A stretch of DNA of 52,194 bases from Streptacidiphilus fuscans (GTDB lineage: Bacteria; Actinomycetota; Actinomycetes; Streptomycetales; Streptomycetaceae): the NCBI RefSeq assembly GCF_015690355.1, contig NZ_JADPRT010000017.1, positions 147,817-200,010 of the forward strand, given 5' to 3'. Positions within the stretch are counted from its first letter, which is position 1, and each line of letters begins with the position of its first letter. Of the stretch, positions 8,673 through 16,298 are shown one piece after another. The notes below the pieces were generated by a model. The model was given only the letters and a program-made list of their open reading frames with translations. It searched no databases and was not told the origin of the DNA. A program made the position numbers and the translations under genes.

Positions 8673-9389
8673 ATGCGCCGATTCCTGATACGCGTCGCCA
8701 CCGTCGCGGCCGCGGCGACTCTCGCCGCCCCCGCCGTGCCGGCCACCGCGGTGGCCGCTCAGGGACTGTCGTTCCGCCCGCTGCACCACTACAACATCAA
8801 CGGCTACAACTGGGGCGGCTACGCCGCCACCGGCAGCGGCTTCACCTCGGTCTCGGCCAGCTGGACCGAGCCGAGCGCCAGCTGCAACTCCAGCAACGAC
8901 CTCTACGCCCCCTGGGTCGGCATCGACGGCTACGGCACCTCCACCGTCGAGCAGACCGGCGTCGCGACCGACTGCTCCAGCGGCAGCCCCGTCGACGAGC
9001 CCTGGTACGAGATGTACCCGGCCAACCCGGTCTACCTGAGCACCAGCACGCACCCGGTGTCCGCCGGTGACCACATCACCGCCTCGGTGACCTACGCCGG
9101 GAGCAACCGCTACACCCTGAAGCTGGCCGACTCGACCAAGGGCTGGACGTACACCACGACCAAGTCCCTGTCCGCGTCGCGGGCCAGCGCCGAGGTCATC
9201 ATCGAGTCGCCGACCGGTGCGTACCCGAACTTCGGCACCCTGAGCTTCAGTTCCGCCACGGTCAACGGCCAGTCGCTCGGGTCCTCCAGCCCGACCGCGC
9301 TCGACCCCTCGAACGGCGTGACCGAGGCCCACACCAGCGCGCTCGGCTCCGGCGGCACCAGCTTCACAGAAACGTTCCTGCACGAGTAG
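8673..9389 (+). CDS. Secreted G1 family (glutamic, eqolisin-like) peptidase, copy 1
   Basis: Glutamic peptidases use a Gln/Glu pair and work at acid pH. The ATG at 8673 follows AAGGAG and starts a 238-residue protein with a signal peptide ('RFLIRVATVAAAATLAAPAV'). The mature part starts at once with the family's 'NWGGYAATG'. Core motifs are 'WVGIDGYGTSTVEQTG' with the candidate catalytic Gln94, 'WYEMYPANPVYL', and 'SAEVIIES' with the candidate catalytic Glu174. Unlike fungal eqolisins there is almost no propeptide. A paralogue follows 100 bp downstream. Active-site assignment is by motif analogy with scytalidoglutamic peptidase. Confidence 0.88.
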   Translation: MRRFLIRVATVAAAATLAAPAVPATAVAAQGLSFRPLHHYNINGYNWGGYAATGSGFTSVSASWTEPSASCNSSNDLYAPWVGIDGYGTSTVEQTGVATDCSSGSPVDEPWYEMYPANPVYLSTSTHPVSAGDHITASVTYAGSNRYTLKLADSTKGWTYTTTKSLSASRASAEVIIESPTGAYPNFGTLSFSSATVNGQSLGSSSPTALDPSNGVTEAHTSALGSGGTSFTETFLHE

Positions 9390-9401
9390 TCCGGCAGCGC
9401 C

Positions 9402-9441
9402 CCGGCCTCCGAGCGGTGGACCACCACCGCTCGGAGGCCGG
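9402..9441 (+). terminator. Hairpin terminator between the two G1 peptidase genes
   Basis: A perfect inverted repeat: 18-bp arms and a 4-base loop (ACCA at 9420-9423), starting 13 bp after the first peptidase stop codon. It should end most transcripts, so the second copy probably has its own promoter or is reached by read-through. Confidence 0.85.
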
Positions 9442-9489
9442 TCACCGTCAGAACGCTTGTCCCTCAGGCATGTTGACAGGGAGACCCCC

Positions 9490-10278
9490 ATGCGCCGCAC
9501 CGCCCCGGCCGCACTGCTGACCCTTGCCCTCGCCGTCGCCCTCGCCGCGCCGACCGCTGCTTCCGCCACCGCCACGCCCGCGACCGCGACCGCGCAGGCT
9601 GTCGCGCCCGCTGCCGCAGCGGCCGCGCACTCCGCGTCCGTGCCGCACCTGGACCACCGGCTCCCCCGGCACGCGAGCGGTGACTCGAACTGGGGCGGCT
9701 ACGCCGTCACCGGCGGGGCCTACCGCGCCGTCACCGGCGACTGGACCGTCCCGGCGCTGGACTGCTCGGCCACCGCCGGAGACATATCCTTCTGGTCCGG
9801 CCTGGACGGATGGACCAGCAGCAGCGTCGAGCAGATCGGCCTCGACGCGGTCTGCACCCGCAAGGGAACCGTCCAGTACAACCCGTGGGTCGAGATGTAC
9901 CCGGCCAACTCGATCTACTTCACCGAGACGGTCAAGGCCGGCGACACCATGACGTCCTCGGTCACCACGAACGGCAGCGGCAGCTTCACGCTCATCCTCG
10001 CCGACCCCACCCAGGGGTGGACCAAGACGTACACCAAGACCCTTGCGAACGCCCCGCTCAGCTCGGCCGAGGTGATCGACGAGGCGATAGGCAGCCAGAG
10101 CATCCCGCCGTGCCCCGACTTCCACCAGGTGCAGTTCAGCAACGTCACCGCCAACGGCGAGGACTTCGCCTCGGCCGGGACGGTGAACACCACCAACCTC
10201 GAACGCGCGGGCACCCTGCTCACCCAGGACGGCGCGCTCAACGGCAGCTCCTTCGCGATCTCCTGGCTGCACGCCTGA
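9490..10278 (+). CDS. Secreted G1 family (glutamic, eqolisin-like) peptidase, copy 2
   Basis: 262 residues from the ATG at 9490 (AGGGAG ribosome site 5-6 bases before). Signal peptide 'ALLTLALAVALAAPTAASA', then an Ala/Thr-rich segment of about 40 residues that could be a short propeptide, absent in copy 1. Core motifs: 'SNWGGYAVTGG', 'FWSGLDGWTSSSVEQIG' (Gln115), 'WVEMYPANSIYF' and 'SSAEVIDEA' (Glu194). Clearly a tandem paralogue of the gene before it. Both catalytic residues are kept, so both should be active, perhaps with different activation needs. Confidence 0.88.
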   Translation: MRRTAPAALLTLALAVALAAPTAASATATPATATAQAVAPAAAAAAHSASVPHLDHRLPRHASGDSNWGGYAVTGGAYRAVTGDWTVPALDCSATAGDISFWSGLDGWTSSSVEQIGLDAVCTRKGTVQYNPWVEMYPANSIYFTETVKAGDTMTSSVTTNGSGSFTLILADPTQGWTKTYTKTLANAPLSSAEVIDEAIGSQSIPPCPDFHQVQFSNVTANGEDFASAGTVNTTNLERAGTLLTQDGALNGSSFAISWLHA

Positions 10279-10285
10279 CGGTCCC

Positions 10286-10319
10286 GCCGACGTCCGGTCA
10301 GTGCCGACGTCCGGTCAGT
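10286..10319. repeat. Exact 17-bp tandem duplication covering a stop codon
   Basis: GCCGACGTCCGGTCAGT occurs twice without spacer (10286-10302, 10303-10319). The second copy contains the last bases and the stop codon of the minus-strand PucR-type gene, so the duplicated unit is the 3' end of that gene. Confidence 0.85.
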
Positions 10320-11562
10320 TCAGCTCGGAGCGCCCGTACTGGTCGAAGGTCTGCACCGCCAGGTAGAGGTGGGCCGCGTCCCTCGGGTCCTTCAACTGAA
10401 GCCCCGTCAGTTCCTCGACGTGGCGCAGCCGGTAGCGGACGGTGTTGCGATGGCAGTAGAGCGCCTGGGCAGCACCGTCCGTGGACCCACCCGCGTCGAA
10501 CCAGGCGGTCAACGTGTCCAGCAGGGCGTCGCTTTGGGCCTGCGGGAGGTCGGCCAGTCCGTGCAACGTGCCGACGGCGAGGTCGAGCGCGTCGTCGGGG
10601 CTCGCACTGATCAGGCAGCCCAGCGGGAACTGGCCGTAGCGGTGGTGGCCGCGCGCGGCACCGGGGACGCTGCCGAGGGCCAGCCGCGCCTGACGCAGCG
10701 CGCGGGCCGCGTCGAGGATCGAGGTGAAGGTGGCGCTCGACCCGAGCCGGACGTCCTCGGCGTCGAGCCGGTCGGGCAGTTCGGCCCAGTCCAGCGGCGC
10801 CTGCCCGGCGTGGACGACCCCGACCGTGCCGTCCGGGGAGTCGCGCCACAGCACACCCGCGCCACGACCGGCGAGCGCGCTCTCCCACGCCGCGCGCACG
10901 GCCGGTCCGGCGCCCTGGGCCGCGACCACGAGGTAGCGGCCCTTGCGGGCGAGCCCCAGCGCCTCCGCGCTCTGCAACCGCCTGCTGGTCTCGACCGGCC
11001 CGGCGGCGAGCAGGGTGTCGAGGTGCTGGTGACGCTCCGCCTCCGCCATCCGCAACAACTCGGCGGTGCGGTCCCGGTAGGCGTCCCGGAGCTCGGCGGA
11101 GTAGTCGTCGAGCAGCAGCCACATCCGGTCGGCCTGCTCGACCAGCGCCCGCAGGGTCTCGGTGTCGACCGGGGCGACCTGGTCGACGAGGTACGACCAG
11201 GCGAACCGGAACCCGATCCGGAAGCTGTGCAGCAGGGCGGGCAGCGGCACGCCCTGCTGCGCGCGGCGGTGGCCGAGGGCACGCACCGCGCCGAGGTCGG
11301 GCGGCACCCCTTCGGCCAGGTGCAGCAGGAAGTTGCGGATCAGATGCGCGGTGGCGTCGCTGATGTCGGCGACCGACACCTCGGAGCCCTCGGCCAGCTC
11401 CGACTCGTCGCGGATGATCTGCTCCACCACCCGGGAGGCGAGTTCGTCCGCGTCGGTCACGGCGCGGCGGCACAGCTCCCTGATCGCGGACTCGGCAGAA
11501 TCGGCGGGCTCGGTGGGCTTGGTGGGCTCGGCGGAATCTGCGAAATCGGCGGCGGAATCCAC
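10315..11562 (-). CDS. PucR-family transcriptional regulator
   Basis: 415 residues from the ATG at 11562. An Asp/Glu/Pro-rich N-terminal tail is followed by an RsbRD-like helical domain ('RRAVTDADELASRVVEQIIR' to 'ALLHSFRIGFRFAWSYLVDQ'), a central GGDEF-like or ligand-responsive region, and the C-terminal PucR HTH: 'LYCHRNTVRYRLRHVEELTG' then 'DAAHLYLAVQTFDQYG'. Such proteins usually respond to a metabolite and control nearby catabolic genes; the aldolase-like gene immediately upstream on the same strand is a candidate target. Ends convergently with the G1 peptidase gene. Confidence 0.9.
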   Translation of the reverse strand: MDSAADFADSAEPTKPTEPADSAESAIRELCRRAVTDADELASRVVEQIIRDESELAEGSEVSVADISDATAHLIRNFLLHLAEGVPPDLGAVRALGHRRAQQGVPLPALLHSFRIGFRFAWSYLVDQVAPVDTETLRALVEQADRMWLLLDDYSAELRDAYRDRTAELLRMAEAERHQHLDTLLAAGPVETSRRLQSAEALGLARKGRYLVVAAQGAGPAVRAAWESALAGRGAGVLWRDSPDGTVGVVHAGQAPLDWAELPDRLDAEDVRLGSSATFTSILDAARALRQARLALGSVPGAARGHHRYGQFPLGCLISASPDDALDLAVGTLHGLADLPQAQSDALLDTLTAWFDAGGSTDGAAQALYCHRNTVRYRLRHVEELTGLQLKDPRDAAHLYLAVQTFDQYGRSELN

Positions 11563-11642
11563 GCTGCTCCCCTGGTCGTCCGGTGCACTCGCGCCAGGCT
11601 AGATCCGCCGCCCGGAGCGATCAACGACCGCCGGGGTAAGGG

Positions 11643-12479
11643 TCAGTCGAAGAGGTCGGGATCGGTACGCGAGATGTGGTCGAAGAGCGGCTGGAACTGG
11701 ACCCACCCGGCCAGCTCGAAACCGACCTGACCATACGTCAGTTTCGCTTCCTCATGCGGGATCCGGATCGTCTCCCCGGCCGCCTTGGCCAGCAGCTGCG
11801 CTTGGGCCGAGCGCTCCATGGTGATGAACCACCACGCGGCGGAGTCGACGGTGCCGCCGACGGTCAGCAGCCCGTGGTTGCGCAGGATCGCCGCCTTGTT
11901 GCCGCCCAGCGCGGCCGCGATCCGGCGGCCCTCCTCCGGGTCGTTGGCGACGCCGGAGTAGTTCTCGTAGCAGCCGTGGTCCTCGTAGAAGGCGCAGGCG
12001 TCCTGGGTGAGCGGCTCCAGCAGCTGGCCGGTCGCGGACAGCGCCTTGCCGTGCACGGAGTGGCTGTGCGCCGCGCCGACCACGTCCGGACGGGCGGCGT
12101 GGACCGCCGCGTGGATCGCGAACGCGGCCCGGTTGACCCGGTGCCGGCCCTGGACGACCTCGCCGTCGTGGTTGACCAGCAGCAGGTCGCTGACCCTGAT
12201 GTGCTTGAAGGACATGCCGAAGGGGTTGACCCAGAAGTGGTCGGTGAACTCCGGGTCGCGCGCGGTGATGTGACCGGCCACGCCCTCCTCGAAGCCGAAC
12301 CGCCCGAACAGCCGCAGCGCGCCCGCGAGTCGCTCCTTGCGGTGGCGGCGTTCGACGGCGGGGTCGGTGAACACCGGCGGGAGCCGGAAGATCAGCTCCT
12401 CCTCCGGCACGGCCACGAGGTCGGCGCGGCTCAGCGGTTCGGCCTGGGGGTGCTGGTTCGCGGTCGGCTCGGCGGTCAC
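11643..12479 (-). CDS. Class II aldolase/adducin family protein
   Basis: 278 residues. The GTG start at 12479 is chosen for its AGGAGG site five bases upstream; a longer in-frame extension is Arg/Pro-rich and looks non-coding. The fold signatures are 'GVAGHITARDPEF', the His pair in 'GAAHSHSVHGKAL' (His138 and His140, metal ligands in fuculose-phosphate aldolase) and 'ILRNHGLLTVGG'. At the position of the catalytic Glu of true aldolases (Glu four residues before a His) the sequence reads 'AAFAIH', so Glu is Ala. It may be a decarboxylase-like, dehydratase-like or binding member rather than a retro-aldol enzyme. The PucR-type gene follows 80 bp downstream. Confidence 0.9.
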   Translation of the reverse strand: MTAEPTANQHPQAEPLSRADLVAVPEEELIFRLPPVFTDPAVERRHRKERLAGALRLFGRFGFEEGVAGHITARDPEFTDHFWVNPFGMSFKHIRVSDLLLVNHDGEVVQGRHRVNRAAFAIHAAVHAARPDVVGAAHSHSVHGKALSATGQLLEPLTQDACAFYEDHGCYENYSGVANDPEEGRRIAAALGGNKAAILRNHGLLTVGGTVDSAAWWFITMERSAQAQLLAKAAGETIRIPHEEAKLTYGQVGFELAGWVQFQPLFDHISRTDPDLFD

Positions 12480-12654
12480 GGGTCCTCCTGATCGGGCATG
12501 CGGCATGCAGCGTGGCGCATACGGCTCTGCGGCGCTTCGTCCCATGCTGGCGGGCAGGACGGCGCGCCGCCATGGTCCGGGCGGCGCGGAATGCGTGCGC
12601 CGGATTGTCGCCCGGCACAACGGAGGCCGAGGAGTAGCCGCAGCCGCACCCGCC

Positions 12655-12960
12655 CTACTGGCGCCGGAGCCGGAGAGCGAGACTGGGAACGACGAAGGAC
12701 AGCAGGAAGACCGGCAGAAAGCTCTTCCCGGTGCACCGGAAGGCGACGGTCTCGCCGTCGGCGGCGTCGAAGGTCGTGGTGCGACTGGAGTTCCGGCCGC
12801 TGCGGACCTGCAGGGTGTGGCGGCCGGGTTCCACCGCCGTCTCGAACGTGGCGTTCATGGCGACGGACCCGACGCGCTCGCCGTCGAGCACGATGTCGTA
12901 AGGGCTGCGGCGCACCTCAGCCCCGATCGCCTTGTGCGTGACCGTCAGCGTTGCCGACAT
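12655..12960 (-). CDS. Small protein with beta-rich N-terminus and C-terminal membrane helix
   Basis: 101 residues from an ATG with GGAGGAGG 6-7 bases before it. The first 75 residues look like a PEGA-type beta module ('YDIVLDGERVGSVAMNATFE', 'VEPGRHTLQVRSGRN'), then one hydrophobic segment ('SFLPVFLLSFVVPSLAL') and a basic end. It follows the metallophosphoesterase gene by 16 bp and is probably in the same operon. Not recognised beyond this. Confidence 0.75.
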   Translation of the reverse strand: MSATLTVTHKAIGAEVRRSPYDIVLDGERVGSVAMNATFETAVEPGRHTLQVRSGRNSSRTTTFDAADGETVAFRCTGKSFLPVFLLSFVVPSLALRLRRQ

Positions 12961-12976
12961 GCCCAGCCTCCTCCGG

Positions 12977-14257
12977 TCACCCTGTCTGGACTGCCCGAAG
13001 GGTGAGCAGCGTGATCTCGCTCGGCGCGAAGACCCGGAAGGGCGGCCCCCAGAAGCCGGTGCCCCGGCTGGTGTAGAGCTGGGTGCGCTCCCCGTGCCGG
13101 CTCAGGCCGCTCACGACGGGCTGGTCGACGCGGACCAGGAAGTTGAACGGCCAGATCTGGCCGCCGTGGGTGTGCCCGGAGACCTGCAGGTCGATGCCCG
13201 CAGCGGCGGCCTGGGCCACGAACTTGGGCTGATGGGCGACCAGCAGCACCGGCTGGTCCTCGTCCGCACCGGCCAGCGCGCCCACCAGGTTCGCGCTGTG
13301 CCCGTCCAGGCCGGACGACTCTGCGGTCACGTCGTCGACACCCGCCAGCACCAGCCGGTCGCCGCCACGCTCCACGATCACGTGGCGGTTGTGCAGCGAC
13401 TCCCAGCCGAGCTCGGTCATCCGGTCGAGCCAGCCCTGCGCCTCGCTGTAGTACTCGTGGTTGCCGGTCACGTAGACCCTGGCCTGGCGGGCACGGATCT
13501 CCCCGAGCGGCGCCGACTGCTCGCGGCGCTGGACGGGCGTGCCGTCCGCGATGTCGCCCGCGTGGACGACGACGTCCGCGTCGAGCGCGTTCACCGCCTC
13601 GGTGACGCCCGCCGACCAGCGCGCCCGGTCGATCGGGCCGTAGTGGGTGTCGGCCAGCAGGACGACCCGCGTGCCGTCCAGGCCCGCGCCGAGCCGCGGC
13701 AGGGTGACCTCGACCTGCTTCACACGCGGCACTCGCATCGCCTCGAAGTGACCCCATCCGAGCAGCGCGGCCGCGACCACGACGACGCCCACGGCGATGC
13801 CCCGGGCCGGGCCGACCCCGCCCTTGCCGAGCACGATCAGCACCAGGTGCAGCAGGTCGCCGAGAACGGACCAGGTGAAGAGCACCCAGACGATCCCGAG
13901 CGTGCTGTCCGCGATCCTGGAGGCCCGGTCGTTCCGCCTGCGCCCGTGGCCCACGGCCATCAGGAACGGAAAGGAGACGAGACCCACGGCGAAGACCACG
14001 GTGCCCGCCAGGAAGACCGGGAACGGCCAGTGGACGCCGAAGGCGAAGAGCGTGGCCCAGGGCAGCACGAAGAGCAGCGCCAGGACGAGAAAAACCACCG
14101 CCCCGCCCAACCGCCGCCGTCGCCGCGAGCCCTGCGGGGCCGCCGCGGCCTCCGAACCGCCGTCCTCACGGACCGAACGCGGTTCCGCGGACATGACCGT
14201 GGAATCATCCGTGGACACGCCGGTGGATACGCCGTCTGCCACAGCGCCGCCCCTCAT
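12977..14257 (-). CDS. Membrane-anchored metallophosphoesterase
   Basis: 426 residues (fewer with an internal start). Four or five N-terminal hydrophobic helices ('GAVVFLVLALLFVLPWATLF', 'PVFLAGTVVFAVGLVSFPFL', 'LGIVWVLFTWSVLGDLLHLV') precede a calcineurin-like phosphoesterase domain with every metal motif: 'LLADTHYG', 'VVHAGDIADG', 'VTGNHEYY', 'VAHQPK' and 'VSGHTHGGQIWP'. It resembles YkuE/YaeI-type phosphodiesterases acting on lipids or nucleotides at the membrane. The start is unsure: ATG 14257 has no clear ribosome site, GTG 14242 follows GAGGGG, and ATG 14194 is also possible. It is probably co-transcribed with the small gene downstream. Confidence 0.92.
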   Translation of the reverse strand: MRGGAVADGVSTGVSTDDSTVMSAEPRSVREDGGSEAAAAPQGSRRRRRLGGAVVFLVLALLFVLPWATLFAFGVHWPFPVFLAGTVVFAVGLVSFPFLMAVGHGRRRNDRASRIADSTLGIVWVLFTWSVLGDLLHLVLIVLGKGGVGPARGIAVGVVVVAAALLGWGHFEAMRVPRVKQVEVTLPRLGAGLDGTRVVLLADTHYGPIDRARWSAGVTEAVNALDADVVVHAGDIADGTPVQRREQSAPLGEIRARQARVYVTGNHEYYSEAQGWLDRMTELGWESLHNRHVIVERGGDRLVLAGVDDVTAESSGLDGHSANLVGALAGADEDQPVLLVAHQPKFVAQAAAAGIDLQVSGHTHGGQIWPFNFLVRVDQPVVSGLSRHGERTQLYTSRGTGFWGPPFRVFAPSEITLLTLRAVQTG

Positions 14258-14376
14258 GTGATCTGTCAGCCGTCTGCGTCGACCGTTCGCCTCACCCCAT
14301 CATCCCGCATCCATCCGGGCGCCGAACGCGGGCCGGGGGCTCCCCCTGTGGTCGCCAACGCGGGGGCTGTGTCGTT

Positions 14377-14412
14377 TAGGTAGATCGCGTCTACGTAGAC
14401 GCGATCTACCTA
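14377..14412. promoter_or_regulatory. 36-bp perfect palindrome
   Basis: Two 18-base arms meet with no spacer at 14394/14395; the centre is CTACGTAG. It lies 34 bp past the stop of the minus-strand acidic protein gene and 120 bp upstream of the metallophosphoesterase gene. With no loop it would make a poor RNA terminator unless the centre opens, so it may be an operator for a dimeric regulator or a cruciform-prone site. Confidence 0.7.
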
Positions 14413-14446
14413 GCCGCCCGCTACACGGAGTGGCGGGCTCTCGCCC

Positions 14447-14665
14447 CTACCCGTCGAGCAGATCCCGCACCACCCGCTCCGCGGCCTCCTCCTCCGCGGG
14501 CACGGGAGACACCTCGTCCAGCGTGTCGAGATCGCTGTCCTCGCCGAGCTCCTTCTCCCAAGCGTCGGCCAACTGCTGCTGCCGCTCCTGAGGCTGGGTC
14601 CGGACCTTCTGCCGGCTGGCGGGGCTGAGAGCTTCGAGGAAACGGGTGAGTTCGTCTTCTGGCAT
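14447..14665 (-). CDS. Small acidic hypothetical protein
   Basis: 72 residues from ATG 14665 (GGAGAT just upstream), starting 'MPEDELTRFLEALSPASRQK' and strongly acidic in the second half. Predicted all-helical and soluble. Its upstream region is copy 1 of the 87-bp direct repeat. I do not recognise a family. The longer frame starting at 14752 would run through the repeat; it is less likely because the repeat also occurs elsewhere without this gene. Confidence 0.6.
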   Translation of the reverse strand: MPEDELTRFLEALSPASRQKVRTQPQERQQQLADAWEKELGEDSDLDTLDEVSPVPAEEEAAERVVRDLLDG

Positions 14666-14683
14666 GCGGGATCTCCGAGGGTG

Positions 14684-14770
14684 CAGGGGCGGGTTCACCG
14701 ACAGGTGTTCCAGGCCGAGCGGCCACGCCATCCCGGAACCGGACCTGGTCACCCGGACGGCGCACGGCGT
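14684..14770. repeat. 87-bp direct repeat, copy 1
   Basis: Matches 16210-16296 in the same orientation with five mismatches in 87 bases. The two copies bracket the 1.44-kb DUF6879 cassette. It contains no tRNA-like fold that I can see. The minus-strand frame is also conserved in both copies (one amino-acid change). Confidence 0.9.
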
Positions 14771-14923
14771 GCCGAACGGTCAGCACGAACGGCTACAACG
14801 CTGCATCAGCACATCCGTCTCTCCGACGTCGGCCGCGTCCGACGGCTCTAACGCGGTGCCCACGTATCTGTGCCCGATGTCGACTCGACGGCCGATCCTG
14901 CCGAACCGCCGAGGTTGGACAAG

Positions 14924-14939
14924 TGAGTATCGCTACTCA
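14924..14939. promoter_or_regulatory. Candidate operator: 6-bp inverted repeat upstream of the DUF6879 cassette
   Basis: TGAGTA-TCGC-TACTCA, about 55 bp before the first gene of the cassette. Its size and place fit the binding site of an XRE-type dimer. The cassette ends with a broken XRE gene, so the natural ligand may now be encoded elsewhere. This is inference from symmetry alone. Confidence 0.45.
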
Positions 14940-14994
14940 TGACCTCGCCGGGCGACGCCGGGAGACTGACCCGTACGGCAACCAGGGAGGGACC

Positions 14995-15210
14995 GTGCAC
15001 AAGCGCAAGTTCGCACCGGCCGTCATAGTGCTGCTTCCCCTCGCCCTGACCGGCCTGTGCGTCACGGACATCATCGAGCTGATGCCCGACAGCACCCACT
15101 TCTGGGCTGTCCTGCTGATCGCCCTGGGCATCGTCGGCGCTCTGGCCGGGATCCTCGCATCGCTGGCCCTGATGCTGCTCGTGATGGGCCTCAACCGCTG
15201 GGAATTCTGA
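14995..15210 (+). CDS. Small two-helix membrane protein
   Basis: 71 residues from a GTG start with GGGAGG five bases upstream. A basic N-terminus 'MHKRKF' is followed by two hydrophobic helices ('APAVIVLLPLALTGLCVTDI' and 'FWAVLLIALGIVGALAGILA', continuing to 'LALMLLVMGL'). First gene inside the region bracketed by the 87-bp repeats. Function unknown. Confidence 0.7.
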   Translation: MHKRKFAPAVIVLLPLALTGLCVTDIIELMPDSTHFWAVLLIALGIVGALAGILASLALMLLVMGLNRWEF

Positions 15211-15274
15211 GCCAGCAAACTGGACCCTGGCGCCAGCGGGGCCACGGCAGCAGGCCACGAGTCGACACTGGCAG

Positions 15275-15616
15275 GTGAGCTGCTACGCGCCCTTGACGTG
15301 GCGTCTGCTGTCGCACGACGGTGTCCAGGACGGACTGGTTGCGTTGAAGTTGGAGGGGATCACGGCGCTGCGGTTCATCGGAGTGGACCCGAACACCGAG
15401 CAGGGCGAGTCGCCCACGGTCTGGGTGGACGACGAGAAGCGGGAGCTGGTGTTCCAGGGCTACAAGCCTGGCGACCACTTGATGGAGCAGATTGACGCCA
15501 TCCCGGCACCCGACCACGCCCTGGGCATCCCTGACCACGAGTACGCGATCCGCCTGCCGTTCAGCATGATCCCGAACATTCGAAAGGCCTGCGATGCCGC
15601 CGACGAACTGGGCTGA
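15275..15616 (+). CDS. Hypothetical protein of the DUF6879 cassette
   Basis: 113 residues from a GTG start, mixed alpha/beta and soluble ('MSCYAPLTWRLLSHDGVQDG', 'TVWVDDEKRELVFQGYKPGD'). Its last 23 bases overlap the DUF6879 gene in another frame, which implies translational coupling. A 5'-truncated relative with the same 23-nt overlap and an equal-length C-terminus from 'IPDHE' precedes the second DUF6879 gene at 44407-44541, so this pairing is a conserved unit. The ribosome site is weak. Role unknown; likely works with the DUF6879 product. Confidence 0.75.
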   Translation: MSCYAPLTWRLLSHDGVQDGLVALKLEGITALRFIGVDPNTEQGESPTVWVDDEKRELVFQGYKPGDHLMEQIDAIPAPDHALGIPDHEYAIRLPFSMIPNIRKACDAADELG

Positions 15617-16115
15617 CCTGTTCGCGAAAGCCCGGCACTCCGCCGTCCACCTTGAGATGCGCGACCACTACGCCGCGCCGAGCGAGGACGACCCCATCGC
15701 CCGCTGGGAAGCAACCGGCGTAGCCGACACCGACCCGGACTCCGAGTGGTGGGCCGGATGGTCCCGCATCGTTCGCGACGCCGTCGCTCGCGGCGTCCAG
15801 GTGCGCCGAGCCCGCATCGTCTCTGAGCCAGTGACCCGATACACCCGATGGCTGCACGCCATCACTCCGGCGAACCTCGCGGCCGGCGAACGCATCAGCT
15901 GGCTGCCACGCCGGAACGCCGTCGACCTCGCGTTGCCGGGCGCGGACTTCTGGGTCATCGACGACACCCTCGTGCGGTTCGGTCAGTTCTCGGGCGATGG
16001 CGTCCCGATGGAGCCGATCTACCGAGATGAACCCGAGGTCGTCAAGCTGTGTCTCGACGCCTTCGAGAGCGTCTGGGCGCGCGGTGTCCCGCACGAGGAG
16101 TACGTGATCCACTAG
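15594..16115 (+). CDS. DUF6879 family protein, copy 1
   Basis: 173 residues from ATG 15594. The conserved parts are 'RHSAVHLEMRDHYA', 'GVQVRRARIVSEPVTRY', 'ISWLPRRNAVDLALPGADFW', a central 'RFGQF' strand and 'EVVKLCLDAFESVWARGVPH'. DUF6879 proteins are frequent in streptomycetes beside XRE regulators (often DUF5753 or DUF397 neighbours) and have no established function. Here the next gene, six bases on, is the N-terminal piece of such an XRE regulator. A paralogue with the same motifs lies at 43914-44429. Confidence 0.88.
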   Translation: MPPTNWADLFAKARHSAVHLEMRDHYAAPSEDDPIARWEATGVADTDPDSEWWAGWSRIVRDAVARGVQVRRARIVSEPVTRYTRWLHAITPANLAAGERISWLPRRNAVDLALPGADFWVIDDTLVRFGQFSGDGVPMEPIYRDEPEVVKLCLDAFESVWARGVPHEEYVIH

Positions 16116-16121
16116 CTCGAC

Positions 16122-16298
16122 ATGACCCGATCTCCATCGTCATCGGCTCAGCAGGCGCGCGAACGAGTGGCCGCGCGCCTGCACGAGCTGAGATCCAACT
16201 CCGGCCTGACAGGGGTGGGTTCACCGACAGGTGTTCCAGGCCGAGCGGCCACGCCATCCCGGAATCCGACCTGGTCACCCAGACTGCGCACGGCGTAG
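16122..16298 (+). pseudogene. XRE-family regulator truncated after its first helices
   Basis: Begins six bases after the DUF6879 stop with ATG and codes 'MTRSPSSSAQQARERVAARL' followed by 'HELRSNSGLTG', the typical start of an XRE HTH domain just before the 'RELA' helix. At that exact point (about 16210) the sequence passes into the 87-bp repeat, which adds 27 unrelated codons and a TAG. The HTH recognition helix and all downstream domains are missing, so it cannot bind DNA as an XRE dimer. Confidence 0.75.
16210..16296. repeat. 87-bp direct repeat, copy 2
   Basis: Partner of 14684-14770 (82 of 87 identical, same orientation). Its left edge coincides with the break in the XRE gene and its right edge abuts the stop codon of the Nudix gene (16299). 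Confidence 0.9.

Noticed and set aside
14684..14752. Conserved minus-strand frame through both repeat copies as a leader peptide or gene
   Set aside because: Copy 2 leads into antisense XRE sequence with no gene behind it, so conservation is explained by duplication of DNA.
14684..16296. The 87-bp repeat as a tRNA-derived attachment site
   Set aside because: No acceptor stem, T-loop motif or anticodon arm could be placed in either orientation, and no integrase gene is in the window.
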